A stretch of 64,000 bases of DNA from JAHEEM01 sp036396795 (GTDB lineage Bacteria; Pseudomonadota; Gammaproteobacteria; Steroidobacterales; Rariloculaceae): positions 62,001-126,000 of the forward strand of contig DASWKF010000017.1 in assembly GCA_036396795.1 (NCBI GenBank), written 5' to 3'. The translations under genes and the position numbers were made by a program. Each line of letters opens with the position of its first letter. The stretch's first letter is position 1. Of this stretch, positions 34,581 through 43,807 are shown one piece after another. A model generated the notes under the pieces. The model had not been told where the DNA came from. It searched no databases and saw only the letters and a program-made list of their open reading frames with translations.

Positions 34581-36920
34581 ATGTCGATATTCAGGAGATT
34601 CAGAGCTCGTTGGGCGGCAGCCCTGCTGTCGGCGATTGTCGCCGGCACCGCGGTTGCGCAGTCGCCGAATTTTCCACGGCCCGCCGAGATCGAGCCGGAC
34701 ATCGCGTTTTGGAAGCGCGTCTATACCGAGATCGATACCAGCAGTGGCTTCATTCACGATTCGAAGAACCTGGGCGTCGTTTATCGGACCGTGCGCTTCG
34801 ACGAGGACGTCTCGCGCCGGCAGCGAAACGGAGAGCTGCGACAGGCCTACGCTGAGCTGCGCGAGATTCTCGAGCGCCTGGGCTCAGGCCGGCGGCAGGG
34901 ATTGAGCGCCGAGGAGCGGCGCGTGCTCTCCTTGTGGCCGGACGGTGTGAGCAACGCCGAGCTCAAAGCCGCCGCGGATCGTCTGCGTTTTCAGCTCGGG
35001 CAAGCCGATCGCTTTCGCGCCGGGCTCATCCGTTCCGGTACCTGGCGGCCCTTCATAGAAAACGCGCTCGCCGAGCGTGGGCTTCCGCGCGAGCTGGCGG
35101 CCTTGCCGCATGTCGAGTCGTCGTTCGATCCCACGGCCTACTCGAAAGTAGGCGCGGCGGGCATGTGGCAGTTCACGCGCTCGACCGGCTTGCGCTATAT
35201 GCAGATCGATCACATCGTGGACGAACGGCGCGACCCGTTCCTTTCGACACTGGCGGCCGCGCAGCTGCTCGAGAACAACTTCGACATCTTGCAAAGCTGG
35301 CCGCTCGCCGTGACGGCTTATAACCACGGCGTAGGCGGCATGCGCCAGGCCAAGAGCCAGCAAGGCACCGATCGGATCGAGGTGATCCTGCGCAACTACA
35401 CCGGCCGGACTTTCGGTTTCGCGTCCCGCAATTTCTACGTGGCATTTCTCGCGGCCGTCGAAGTCGATGCCGATGCCGAGCGCTACTTCGGACCGCTCAA
35501 GCCCAATCCGCCCGCTGAGTCCGGAACGCTCAACGTGCCCGACTTCGTGACCGTGAGCACGCTCGAGGCGACTCTGGAGATCGACGGGCGGCAACTTCGG
35601 TATTGGAACCCCGCGCTCATGGAACCCGTCTGGAGCGGCGACAAATTCGTCCCGCAGGGCTTCGAGCTGCGGCTGCCGGCCTCGGTCGTGCAGAATGCGG
35701 AGCTGCGTCTCGCGGCGGTGCCGGCGGCGCAGCGCTATGCGGCGCAGATGCCCGATATCTTCCACCGCGTCGGCCGCGGCGACACGATCTCGGAGATCGC
35801 GGCGCGCTACGGCGTCAGCATGAGCTCGCTGGTGGCGCTCAACGGCCTGCAAAGCCGAAATTTCATCCGCGCGGGACAGGTGCTTCGCCTGCCCGGGAAC
35901 GACGGCACGGTTCCGATGACGCTCGCGCAGGTGCAGATTCAAGGCTCCGGGGACGCGACCACCTACGTGGTGCGCAGCGGCGACAGCATCAATCGAATCG
36001 CTCGCTTGTTCGGCCTGGACGAGGCGGCGATTCTGGCGCTGAACGGCATCCGCGATCCGAATCGGATCTACGTCGGCCAGGAGCTGCGCGTTGCGGGTCC
36101 CGCCGATGCCGCGCAAGCGCCAGCCGCCGTCCTCGTGGTGGCGATGCTGGAGGAAGAGACGCCGGCCTTCGTCGAGGCGGATCTCGTGTCGGGCGCGCCG
36201 CCGCCTGAGCTCGCGCCGCTCGAGCAGATTCTCGCGGAACCGACGCCGGCCGTCGGCGGGTCGCAACGCGAGCAACAGCGCCTACTCGCCGCGGAAGCCG
36301 CGTTGGGGCTCATAATGGATACCCGCTCGCTCGACGACGATGCCGGTGTCGTCGACGCCGCCGACGCGCCGGAGCTTGCGATCGGCACCGATGACAGCGA
36401 GCTCGAACGCCTATCCCCGGATGCCAACGTGCTCGCGAGCGAGCAGGCGGACCTCGCAGCAGACCCCAGCAACTACTTCGTCGCCGCCGATGGAACCATC
36501 GAGGTGCAGGCGCTCGAGACGCTGGGTCACTATGCGGATTGGCTCGGCATACGCACGCAGCGTTTGCGCGATATCAACGGTTTGCCCTTTGGTCAGGGGG
36601 TCGTAATCGGGCGGCGATTGAAGCTCGACTTCTCGACGATCGACGCTGCGACTTTCGAGCAGCGCCGCGCCGACTATCAGCAGCAGAACCAGGAAGCTTT
36701 CTTCCTGCGCTACCAGGTCACCGACACCTTGGAGCACGTCGTGGCTCGCGGCGAATCACTATGGGTTCTTGCTTCGCGCCGCTACAACGTGCCCGTGTGG
36801 CTGCTGCGGCAGTACAACCCCGATCTGGACCTCGATCAGGTCAGGCCGGGCACGGTGGTCAAGTTCCCCGAGCTGCGTCCAATCACAGCCGTCGAAGCGG
36901 AAACCCGCGCCTCCAACTGA
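34581..36920 (+). CDS. MltD-like membrane-bound lytic transglycosylase with LysM repeats
   Basis: 779 residues from ATG 34581 (MSIFRRFRARWAA, signal peptide to VAQ); the frame is open from 34473. The SLT domain (about residues 155-320) has the catalytic Glu in LPHVESSFDPTAYSKVGAAG, then GMWQFTRSTGLRYMQID and TAYNHGVGGM. Three LysM modules are recognisable near residues 393, 460 and 717, with a degenerate one near 640 separated by an acidic linker. It cuts glycan strands with anhydro-ends. E. coli MltD is about 450 residues, so this is a long form with extra linker and LysM sequence. Confidence 0.88.
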   Translation: MSIFRRFRARWAAALLSAIVAGTAVAQSPNFPRPAEIEPDIAFWKRVYTEIDTSSGFIHDSKNLGVVYRTVRFDEDVSRRQRNGELRQAYAELREILERLGSGRRQGLSAEERRVLSLWPDGVSNAELKAAADRLRFQLGQADRFRAGLIRSGTWRPFIENALAERGLPRELAALPHVESSFDPTAYSKVGAAGMWQFTRSTGLRYMQIDHIVDERRDPFLSTLAAAQLLENNFDILQSWPLAVTAYNHGVGGMRQAKSQQGTDRIEVILRNYTGRTFGFASRNFYVAFLAAVEVDADAERYFGPLKPNPPAESGTLNVPDFVTVSTLEATLEIDGRQLRYWNPALMEPVWSGDKFVPQGFELRLPASVVQNAELRLAAVPAAQRYAAQMPDIFHRVGRGDTISEIAARYGVSMSSLVALNGLQSRNFIRAGQVLRLPGNDGTVPMTLAQVQIQGSGDATTYVVRSGDSINRIARLFGLDEAAILALNGIRDPNRIYVGQELRVAGPADAAQAPAAVLVVAMLEEETPAFVEADLVSGAPPPELAPLEQILAEPTPAVGGSQREQQRLLAAEAALGLIMDTRSLDDDAGVVDAADAPELAIGTDDSELERLSPDANVLASEQADLAADPSNYFVAADGTIEVQALETLGHYADWLGIRTQRLRDINGLPFGQGVVIGRRLKLDFSTIDAATFEQRRADYQQQNQEAFFLRYQVTDTLEHVVARGESLWVLASRRYNVPVWLLRQYNPDLDLDQVRPGTVVKFPELRPITAVEAETRASN

Positions 36921-37080
36921 AGCGGCGACACCCTCGGTTCTCGGATTGCCGTTGGCGGCTCCGCTCGAGAGCGCCCGCGGCGACCTGGAGGAACACAAAA
37001 AGGCGACTCCGGTCACACGGGATCGGCGGTGGCCGGAGTAAGCTGATCTCCTTATACAGCGGGCGTCGGTGCCTTCAATA

Positions 37081-38142
37081 ATGGCGAAATCGGATACTGT
37101 CATCACGAAGTTGAGTCGCACCATCGCGAGCACCTGCACGCTGAAGCTCGCGGAGATGCACGTCGTCGACGTCTTCTACACGCCTCTCGAGGAACGCTTC
37201 GAACGCATTACCCGGCTCGCTCGGCGCGCTCTGAACGTGCCGGTCGCAGCCATCACCTGTCTCAACGGCGAACGGCAATGGTTCAAGTCCGTGGCGGGGT
37301 GGGCAGTTACCGAGCTTCCGGCTACCCACAGCTTGTGCCCGCTGACCGTCGAAGGAAATCGCATCTGCGTCATTCCCGACACGACGGCGGATCCTCGCAC
37401 GATAGATCACCCGCTGGTGATTCGCAGGCCGTATTTCAGATTCTATGCCGGTTACCCGCTGCAAGAGTCCTCCGGGATGGCGGTCGGGACGCTGTGTGTG
37501 TTCGACACCAAGCCGCGCGAGTTTTCCGAAGATCAGCTCTGCTCGCTGCATGACCTCGGGGAGCTGGCGCGGCGCGAGCTCTTGACGGATCAGCTCAGCG
37601 ACGCTCAATCGGAGTTGATCTCCAAGCTCGGCGCCGCGCGGCGAGAAGCCATGTTCGATCCCCTGACTCGCGTTTGGAATCGCCGCGGCGCGACGGCCTT
37701 GCTGCGGTCCACGCTGGTCAAGGCCAAAGAGCGGGACTCGGAAGTCTCGGTGTGCCTGCTCGACGTCGACAACTTCAAAGAAATCAACGACACCCATGGC
37801 CACCAAGCCGGTGATCAGGTTTTGCGCAAGCTCGCGGCTATGCTGGTCAGCTCTGTGCGGACCGACGATATCGTTTGCCGTTACGGTGGCGATGAATTCT
37901 TGCTGATTCTGCCCGACACCGACGTCAAAGCCGCCGCCGGCGTTGCCGAGCGCGCGCGGCGCACCGTCGCGGACTCACCGGTGCAGATTCGCCAGGGCCT
38001 CGCTCGGGTGAGCGTCAGCATCGGTCTCGCCGCGCGGCAACACGGCTCGGATGCCACGCCCGACGACCTCATCAAGCAGATCGACGAGGCTTTGATGGCG
38101 TGCAAGCGCGAGGGCCGCAACCGCATCCGGATGGCCAGCTAG
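37081..38142 (+). CDS. GAF-GGDEF diguanylate cyclase
   Basis: 353 residues from ATG 37081 (GTG 37069 also in frame). An N-terminal GAF domain (about 25-160; RALNVPVAAITCLNGERQW, FRFYAGYPLQ, VGTLCVFD) senses a small signal. The GGDEF domain (about 185-345) has DPLTRVWNRRGA, the metal site LLDVDNFKEINDTHGH and the active-site RYGGDEFLLILP. An RxxD inhibitory site (RTDD) lies five residues before GGDEF. It should make cyclic di-GMP from GTP in the cytoplasm; no membrane segment is seen. Confidence 0.9.
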   Translation: MAKSDTVITKLSRTIASTCTLKLAEMHVVDVFYTPLEERFERITRLARRALNVPVAAITCLNGERQWFKSVAGWAVTELPATHSLCPLTVEGNRICVIPDTTADPRTIDHPLVIRRPYFRFYAGYPLQESSGMAVGTLCVFDTKPREFSEDQLCSLHDLGELARRELLTDQLSDAQSELISKLGAARREAMFDPLTRVWNRRGATALLRSTLVKAKERDSEVSVCLLDVDNFKEINDTHGHQAGDQVLRKLAAMLVSSVRTDDIVCRYGGDEFLLILPDTDVKAAAGVAERARRTVADSPVQIRQGLARVSVSIGLAARQHGSDATPDDLIKQIDEALMACKREGRNRIRMAS

Positions 38143-38306
38143 GGCCGTTCGCCCCCATCCTTGTTTCGCTCCGAATTACCTCGGAATCCTTGAACCACCG
38201 CGTGCCGGCCGAGTCGAAGCCACACGGCTGCGCGCGGCGCGGTTACTTGACGGTTTCCGTTGCAGCCAGGGATACTGCCAGCCGGTGAAGGGCGAGGAGA
38301 CTGTCA

Positions 38307-38708
38307 ATGAACGAGAATGGTCTCAGGATCTTGATCTCGGGCCTGTTAATGTTGGCGTCGGCAAGCCTGTTCGCGCATCACGGCGGTGCGGCTTACGATT
38401 CACGCGAGACCGTCACGGTTACCGGCGCGGTCACAGACTTCCAGTTCGTCAATCCTCATGTGCTGATCTATATCGCAGTCACGGGTGAGGATGGCGAGGT
38501 CGTCGAATGGTCTGGCGAGCTCACGAGCCCGAACCGATTGGCTCGCATGGCTCAACCGGGCAGCGTCCGCTGGCACAAGGAAATCTTGAAGCCTGGCGAC
38601 ATGATCGAGCTCACCGGCAACCCTGCCGTATCGGGCGCGCCGTCATTGCGGCTTCATAAGGTCGTGGACGCGACCGGCCAGGCGATCATCGGCGGGGATC
38701 AATACTAA
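38307..38708 (+). CDS. DUF6152 family exported protein
   Basis: 133 residues from ATG 38307 behind GGCGAGGAGA. Signal peptide to SASLFA, mature start at His24-His25 (HHGGAAYD). The family core reads VTVTGAVTDFQFVNPHVLIYIAV, and a positive-residue region with PGDMIELTGNP follows. The next gene (38772) belongs to the C-x-P-x-G-x-P-R family, an order repeated at 56030/56513. Function unknown. Confidence 0.82.
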   Translation: MNENGLRILISGLLMLASASLFAHHGGAAYDSRETVTVTGAVTDFQFVNPHVLIYIAVTGEDGEVVEWSGELTSPNRLARMAQPGSVRWHKEILKPGDMIELTGNPAVSGAPSLRLHKVVDATGQAIIGGDQY

Positions 38709-38771
38709 GCGGCGCGGCGCGACAGACGCGAGGCCGGGCCTCGCCGCACGCCTCGTCATCGGGGGAAAAGA

Positions 38772-39575
38772 ATGCTCGATTGCAAGCCGGCAGCGGCCGC
38801 GCTGCTCTTGGGGCTCGCCGCCTGCGGGCCGACCGAAACGCCGCCGGGCGACGCGCAAGCGCCGGCAGTCGGAGCCTCCCTCGAGGCTTCGGGTCTCATG
38901 AGCCAGGGCGCCGACTTGACCGGCGTCTGGACCAACGATCCGCCGGAAGAAACACGCGCCTATCAGAACTCCACCTACACTGCCGAGCCGCCGGGCATGC
39001 TGCCTTGGGCACGGCAGCAGTACGATCAAGCACGACCGACCTTCGGTGATCGCAGCGTTCCCGTGGCCGATACCAACGATCCCGTCTACCAGTGTTTTCC
39101 GCCGGGAACGCCGCGCATTTACCTGCATCCGTTCCCGATGGAGATCGTCCAGCTCCCGGGCCGCGTGCTGATGGTGTTCGAGTACGATCACATGATTCGG
39201 CAGATCTACACCGACGGACGAGAGCATCGCGACGATCTCGCGCCTTCATGGATGGGAGATTCCACCGGCCATTGGGAGAGCGACACGCTCGTCGTTGAGA
39301 CCGTCAACTTCAACGACAAGACCTGGCTCGATCGCGAAGGTGTGCCGCACAGCGAGCAGCTGCGGGTAGTGGAGCGCATTCGCCGCAGCGGCGACGACAG
39401 CTTGCAAATCGACATCACGATGGAGGATCCGGGCGCGCTGACGGAGCCTTGGATCGCGCAACGGTTCTATCGACGCGTCGATTGGACCATCGAAGAGTTC
39501 ATGTGCATGGACAACGTGAACTTCACGGAATTCGAGAACGAGATTCTGGAGTACGAAACCGGCTCGGCGGAATGA
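38772..39575 (+). CDS. Lipoprotein of the C-x-P-x-G-x-P-R family
   Basis: 267 residues from ATG 38772. A lipobox (LGLAAC, Cys17) marks it as a lipoprotein. After a Gly/Ala-rich linker, LTGVWTNDPP starts the domain; the signature reads YQCFPPGTPRIY, and the beta-rich core has DSTGHWESDTLVVETVNFND. A late Cys (FMCMDN) may pair with the signature Cys. Homologous regions occur at 56513 and in the second half of 62511. No enzyme motif can be seen. Paired with the DUF6152 gene 63 bp upstream. Confidence 0.72.
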   Translation: MLDCKPAAAALLLGLAACGPTETPPGDAQAPAVGASLEASGLMSQGADLTGVWTNDPPEETRAYQNSTYTAEPPGMLPWARQQYDQARPTFGDRSVPVADTNDPVYQCFPPGTPRIYLHPFPMEIVQLPGRVLMVFEYDHMIRQIYTDGREHRDDLAPSWMGDSTGHWESDTLVVETVNFNDKTWLDREGVPHSEQLRVVERIRRSGDDSLQIDITMEDPGALTEPWIAQRFYRRVDWTIEEFMCMDNVNFTEFENEILEYETGSAE

Positions 39576-39926
39576 ACGCCGCCAAGCCGGCGATCGCGAC
39601 CGGTCAACTCACGCAGGAGCGTCGCGAACGTCTTAATGCGTGATCGAGGATAGCTTCGTAATAAATTGAATTTACAATAATTACAGCTTCAAAATCACTG
39701 TCGTATCGAGCTGCGTTCGACGTCGTGAGCTCAGCGCCCGGAAACGCTGCTTCCCGCGGCCGCAGCTGCCGTTGAAAGCCCCACGGCGCTCGCGTATCGT
39801 TTCCCGTTGAGCATGGGACCTCCCAAACTCTCGGCGGCTCATCGAATGAGCCCGGGTCAGACAGCAACAGGGGGTTCGGCTCTAAGTATTTTAATAACCC
39901 AGTCTTACTCTCGGGGGTAATCCGTC
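39576..39926. other. 351-bp gene-free region with AT-rich patch and palindrome
   Basis: No convincing coding sequence. An AT-rich stretch lies near 39650-39700 (unusual for this GC-rich DNA) and could hold a promoter, but no standard -35/-10 pair is clear. A 17-bp palindrome, GGCTCAT-cga-ATGAGCC at 39836-39852, lies 75 bp before the hydrolase gene and is a candidate operator. Confidence 0.6.
39836..39852. promoter_or_regulatory. 17-bp palindrome, candidate operator
   Basis: Perfect 7-bp arms (GGCTCAT/ATGAGCC) around a 3-bp centre, upstream of the hydrolase-propeller cluster. The size suits a dimeric repressor. No T-run follows, so a terminator is unlikely. Confidence 0.4.
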
Positions 39927-41189
39927 ATGAATTTCAGGGTGTCCAACGCCTGGCTTTTGTCTCTTGCGAGCGCCGGGATCCTCATCGGTTTGACGGCATG
40001 TGGTCAGGCTGACATGGAAGAGACTGCGGCGCCCGAGCCGGCTGCGCCTCAAGCCGGTGCCGAGATCGCGGCACCGGCGCCGAGCGTCGACGAAGCGATC
40101 GTCGCCATGGCGATGCCGCCCGATTCGATTCCGATTTTTCCGACCGCCGGCATCGCCCGCAAAGGCTTCTATTACGCCGGCGGCGACTACGTCGGCGATC
40201 CCCCCGTGATGGGCGGTCAGATGTACGTCGAGGTTTGGGAGCCGACCGAGATCACGCAACCCTATCCGATCGTGATTTTTCACGGCAACGGACAAACCGG
40301 GGTGGATTGGCAGCAGACTCCGGACGGCCGTCCGGGCTGGGCCTACCACCTCATCGAGCGCGGCTACGTCCTCTATATGGTCGACTATCCCGCGCGCGGG
40401 CGCTCGACTTACATTCCGGGCGGCGTTCACGGCGATCTGGGCATCCGCACGGCGGAGCAGCTGGAGACGATATGGACCAATGTCGGCGAGAAGGGCGACT
40501 TCCCGCTGAAAGACAACCACACGCAATGGCCCGGCGCCGGCCACCGCGGCGACCCGATCTTCGATACTTTCATCAAGACCCAGGTCCAGTTCGCGGGCCA
40601 GAGCACGACCATGGCGCGCTTCGCGGCCATGGAGCTGCTCGACACCATCGGCACGCCGGTGATCCTGCTGACGCATTCCCAGGGCGGCGGTGTCGGCTGG
40701 GGCGTCGCCGACGGCCGCTCCGAGCTCGTCAGAGCCATCGTCACGATCGAACCGGGCGGGCCGCAGATCGCCGGCGTCGATACGGCGAACGTCCGCTATC
40801 GAGAGGAGCCGCAGGGCGACTCCTACGGCCCCGTGGGTTACCCGCTGGCCTATGACCCGCCCGTGAACGATCCCTCGGAGCTCAGCGTCTACCTCGAAGA
40901 GGAAGCCGATCAGCCCGGCGAGGTGCCCTGCTATCTACAAGAGGAGCCGGCTCGCCAACTGGTGAACCTCGCCAACGTGCGGGTGCTCGGCATCTCGGCG
41001 AACGGCACCTATCACCGGGTATTCGATGCTTGCATCCCGAAATGGCTCAATCAGGCCGGAGTCGAAACGGATTTCGTTCGTCTCGAGGACGTCGGCATCA
41101 GCGGCAACGGTCATATGATGATGCTGGAGCTCAACAGCGACGACATCATCGAGTTCATCCACAACTGGATTCAAGAGAACGTCGATTAG
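39927..41189 (+). CDS. Lipoprotein alpha/beta hydrolase (esterase-like)
   Basis: 420 residues from ATG 39927 behind GGGGGTAA. Lipobox IGLTACG, then an Ala/Pro linker. The hydrolase fold shows IVIFHGNGQTGVDW (oxyanion region), a nucleophile elbow THSQGGGVGW, and a C-terminal catalytic-His segment GNGHMMMLELNS. A long insertion between about residues 180 and 230 forms a probable lid. It is a close paralogue of the hydrolase at 42577. Each is followed by an NHL propeller. Substrate unknown. Confidence 0.82.
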   Translation: MNFRVSNAWLLSLASAGILIGLTACGQADMEETAAPEPAAPQAGAEIAAPAPSVDEAIVAMAMPPDSIPIFPTAGIARKGFYYAGGDYVGDPPVMGGQMYVEVWEPTEITQPYPIVIFHGNGQTGVDWQQTPDGRPGWAYHLIERGYVLYMVDYPARGRSTYIPGGVHGDLGIRTAEQLETIWTNVGEKGDFPLKDNHTQWPGAGHRGDPIFDTFIKTQVQFAGQSTTMARFAAMELLDTIGTPVILLTHSQGGGVGWGVADGRSELVRAIVTIEPGGPQIAGVDTANVRYREEPQGDSYGPVGYPLAYDPPVNDPSELSVYLEEEADQPGEVPCYLQEEPARQLVNLANVRVLGISANGTYHRVFDACIPKWLNQAGVETDFVRLEDVGISGNGHMMMLELNSDDIIEFIHNWIQENVD

Positions 41190-41241
41190 TTACGAGATGC
41201 GTACAATTTAATTGCTGGTATTTTTTCGGGAGACATAGAAT

Positions 41242-42516
41242 ATGCGTAGGCAAATGCTGGCGGCGACTTGGAGCGCGGCTGCGCTGATTGTCGCCGGGGT
41301 GATCACGAGTGAGCCCGCGGACGCGCAGCGCCGCGGACAGAATAACTTCGCCGCGGTGCCGGGCGTGAAGGGCGGTCAGGAGATGTTCGGACCCTACGAG
41401 GTCGATCCGAACTGGCCGCAGAACGTTTCGACGCTGCCGGGTCACGAGGCGTGGACCTGGGGTGCCGGCCAGAGCGTCTTCGCCGAAAGCCCCGATCGCG
41501 TCTACCTGCTGTTCCGCGGCGAGCTGCCGAACATACCGCGCCCGGATGCCTTCGTCGTCTACAACGAGGACGGTCCCGGCATCTCCTATCCCGTCGCGCA
41601 AGTGCCGTGGCGCAACGCCTCGGTCGGGCCGCGCTCGGCGTTGCCCGGCTCGCTCGACGGCGGTGACGAGGATCGAGGCGTGCACGGCCTCGACCACCGC
41701 TGGGAGCACTGCCTCGTGGTCGTCAATAGCGAGGGTGAGATCATCGAGGAATGGACGCAGTGGGATCACCTGTTCCGCCGCCCGCATTTTGTGGCGATCG
41801 ATCCCTGGGATCCCGAGAAGCACGTCTGGGTCGTCGACGATTACCGGCACGCGATCTTCAGGTTCACCAACGACGGCAGCGAGCTCGTGCAGACGATCGG
41901 CGTGCCGAACGAGCGCGGCAACGACGAGAGCCATTTCTACCGTCCGACCTTCCTCGCGTTCACGCCGGATGCGGTCTTCGTCGCCGACGGTTACATCAAC
42001 ACCCGCGTCGTCAAGCTCGATAAGGAAGGTAATTTCGTGACAACCTGGGGTCAGCCCGGAGAGCGCGGCGGCAACGAGACCCGCCCCGGTTATATGAACA
42101 ACGTCCACGGTGTCGCCGTCGATCTCGACCGCGGCCGCGTGTTCGTCAACGACCGCGCGAACAACCGCGTGCAGGTTTTCGACATGGACGGCAACTACCA
42201 GGACGAGTGGAGCTTCGGGCCGGAGCCCACCGACATTCACCTGATCTACATGGGTGAGGACAACGTGCTTTGGGCCGCCGACCGTGCCACCTCGAAGATC
42301 CTCGGCTATAACCAGAACGGCGAGCTGATCTACTCCTGGGGTATTTTCGGCGACTTCCCGGGAGCGTTTTTCGGCGTGCACGCCATGAGCGTCGATCAGG
42401 AGGGCAATTTCTACGTCGCCGAGGTCGGCGGCGGCCGCGTGCAGAAGTTCGTTCCGCGCGAGGGCGCTCGGCCGGCGACGATGGTCGGCAAGCCTCACTA
42501 CGCGGCATGGGAATAG
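41242..42516 (+). CDS. Secreted NHL-type beta-propeller (amidating-lyase-like)
   Basis: 424 residues from ATG 41242. Signal peptide to DAQ. The family signature PGHEAWTWGAGQSVFAE is followed by RGELPNI, RWEHCLVVVNSEGE, PEKHVWVVDDYRHAIF and repeated blades such as RVFVNDRANNRVQVFDMDG, ending PREGARPATMVGKP. The fold resembles peptidyl-alpha-hydroxyglycine amidating lyase and related NHL proteins, but no activity is proven. Immediately downstream of a hydrolase gene (52 bp). Confidence 0.82.
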   Translation: MRRQMLAATWSAAALIVAGVITSEPADAQRRGQNNFAAVPGVKGGQEMFGPYEVDPNWPQNVSTLPGHEAWTWGAGQSVFAESPDRVYLLFRGELPNIPRPDAFVVYNEDGPGISYPVAQVPWRNASVGPRSALPGSLDGGDEDRGVHGLDHRWEHCLVVVNSEGEIIEEWTQWDHLFRRPHFVAIDPWDPEKHVWVVDDYRHAIFRFTNDGSELVQTIGVPNERGNDESHFYRPTFLAFTPDAVFVADGYINTRVVKLDKEGNFVTTWGQPGERGGNETRPGYMNNVHGVAVDLDRGRVFVNDRANNRVQVFDMDGNYQDEWSFGPEPTDIHLIYMGEDNVLWAADRATSKILGYNQNGELIYSWGIFGDFPGAFFGVHAMSVDQEGNFYVAEVGGGRVQKFVPREGARPATMVGKPHYAAWE

Positions 42517-42576
42517 AGTCGTAATCGAGCGGGCACCGGAAACGGTGCAGCGCCCGCCTCAATAGGAAGATGAACG

Positions 42577-43743
42577 ATGAGTAACAGGAAATCGAAGGCA
42601 TTGACGATTGCATTGCTCGGGACCGCGTTGACGGCCGGCATCGGCGCGCGGGCGCAGCAACCGTCCGACGCGATCCCGCTGATGTCGCTCGAGAACGTGG
42701 CCTACCACGGCTTTTTCTATGCGGGCGGCGAGTATGTTCGCGAAGGCGAGGAAGCGACCATGGGCGGGGCGATGTACGTCGAGGTCATGGTGCCTCGCGA
42801 GATCCGCCATCCCTATCCGATCGTCTTCTTCCACGGCGCGGGCCAGACGGGTGTCGATTGGTTGCAGACGCCCGACGGCCGACCCGGCTGGGCCTACGAC
42901 TTCCTCGAGATGGGCTATGTCGTTTACCTCGAAGACTATCCCGGCCGTGGGCGCTCCGCCTACGTACCCGGCCACGACGGCGATTTGAACATCCGCAACG
43001 CGCCGGATCTCGAGCAGATCTTCACCGCTTCGGCGGCCACGGCCGATTTTCCGCAAGCCTCGAGGCATACGCAGTGGCCGGGCACGGGGCGCATGGGTGA
43101 CAAGATCTTCGACGACTTCAACAAGACGCAGGTGCAGTTCATGGGCGGCCAGGACGGCCCCGCGGTCGAGGCGAACATCGCCTTGCTCGATATGATCGGC
43201 AGCCCCGTGATTCTGCTGACGCATTCGCAGGGCGGGGCTTTCGGCTGGCCGGTAGCCCAGGCGCGGCCTGATCTCGTTAAGGCGATCGTGACCGTGGAGC
43301 CGGCGGCGCCGCCGATACGCGGCGTGAACACCTCGACGCTGGAATACAATCCGCGCGGCGGTCTCGCCTACGGCGTCAGCGGCTATCCGATGGAATACGA
43401 GCCGCCGATCAGCGATCCGTCGGAGCTTGCGGTCGAGATTCAGGCCGAGGCCGAGGGTCCGGGCCTAGTGCCGTGCTATCAGCAGGTGGAGCCTGCGCGG
43501 CAGCTTGTCGGAATGCAGGACATTCCGGTGCTGTTCTTGAACGGTGAGGGTGGCTACCACCGCATCTTCGATCACTGCCTTGCGAACTGGCTGAACCAGG
43601 CGGGTGTCGAAACCGAATACGTGCGGATGGAAGAGGCCGGAATGCCGGGCAACGGCCACATGATGATGCTCGAGCTCAATAGCAAAGAGATCGCCGAATA
43701 CATCGGCGCCTGGCTCGACAGCAACGTCGACGACGGGACCTGA
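42577..43743 (+). CDS. Secreted alpha/beta hydrolase, paralogue of the 39927 gene
   Basis: 388 residues from ATG 42577, with AGGAAG upstream. Signal peptide to ARAQ, no lipobox, unlike its paralogue. Same landmarks: GFFYAGGEYV, FFHGAGQTGVDWLQTPDGRP, nucleophile elbow THSQGGAFGW and the C-terminal MPGNGHMMMLELNS. It follows the first propeller by 60 bp and is followed by a second propeller, so a two-gene unit appears to have been duplicated. Confidence 0.82.
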   Translation: MSNRKSKALTIALLGTALTAGIGARAQQPSDAIPLMSLENVAYHGFFYAGGEYVREGEEATMGGAMYVEVMVPREIRHPYPIVFFHGAGQTGVDWLQTPDGRPGWAYDFLEMGYVVYLEDYPGRGRSAYVPGHDGDLNIRNAPDLEQIFTASAATADFPQASRHTQWPGTGRMGDKIFDDFNKTQVQFMGGQDGPAVEANIALLDMIGSPVILLTHSQGGAFGWPVAQARPDLVKAIVTVEPAAPPIRGVNTSTLEYNPRGGLAYGVSGYPMEYEPPISDPSELAVEIQAEAEGPGLVPCYQQVEPARQLVGMQDIPVLFLNGEGGYHRIFDHCLANWLNQAGVETEYVRMEEAGMPGNGHMMMLELNSKEIAEYIGAWLDSNVDDGT

Positions 43744-43807
43744 GCGGAGCTGAACGCGTTCGGCTCCAAGCAAACACTTCGGGCAGCAAGTCTCAGAGGG
43801 GGAAGGA

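Noticed and set aside
39604..39867. 87-residue minus-strand frame in the long intergenic region
   Set aside because: No ribosome site, no motif, unlikely composition.
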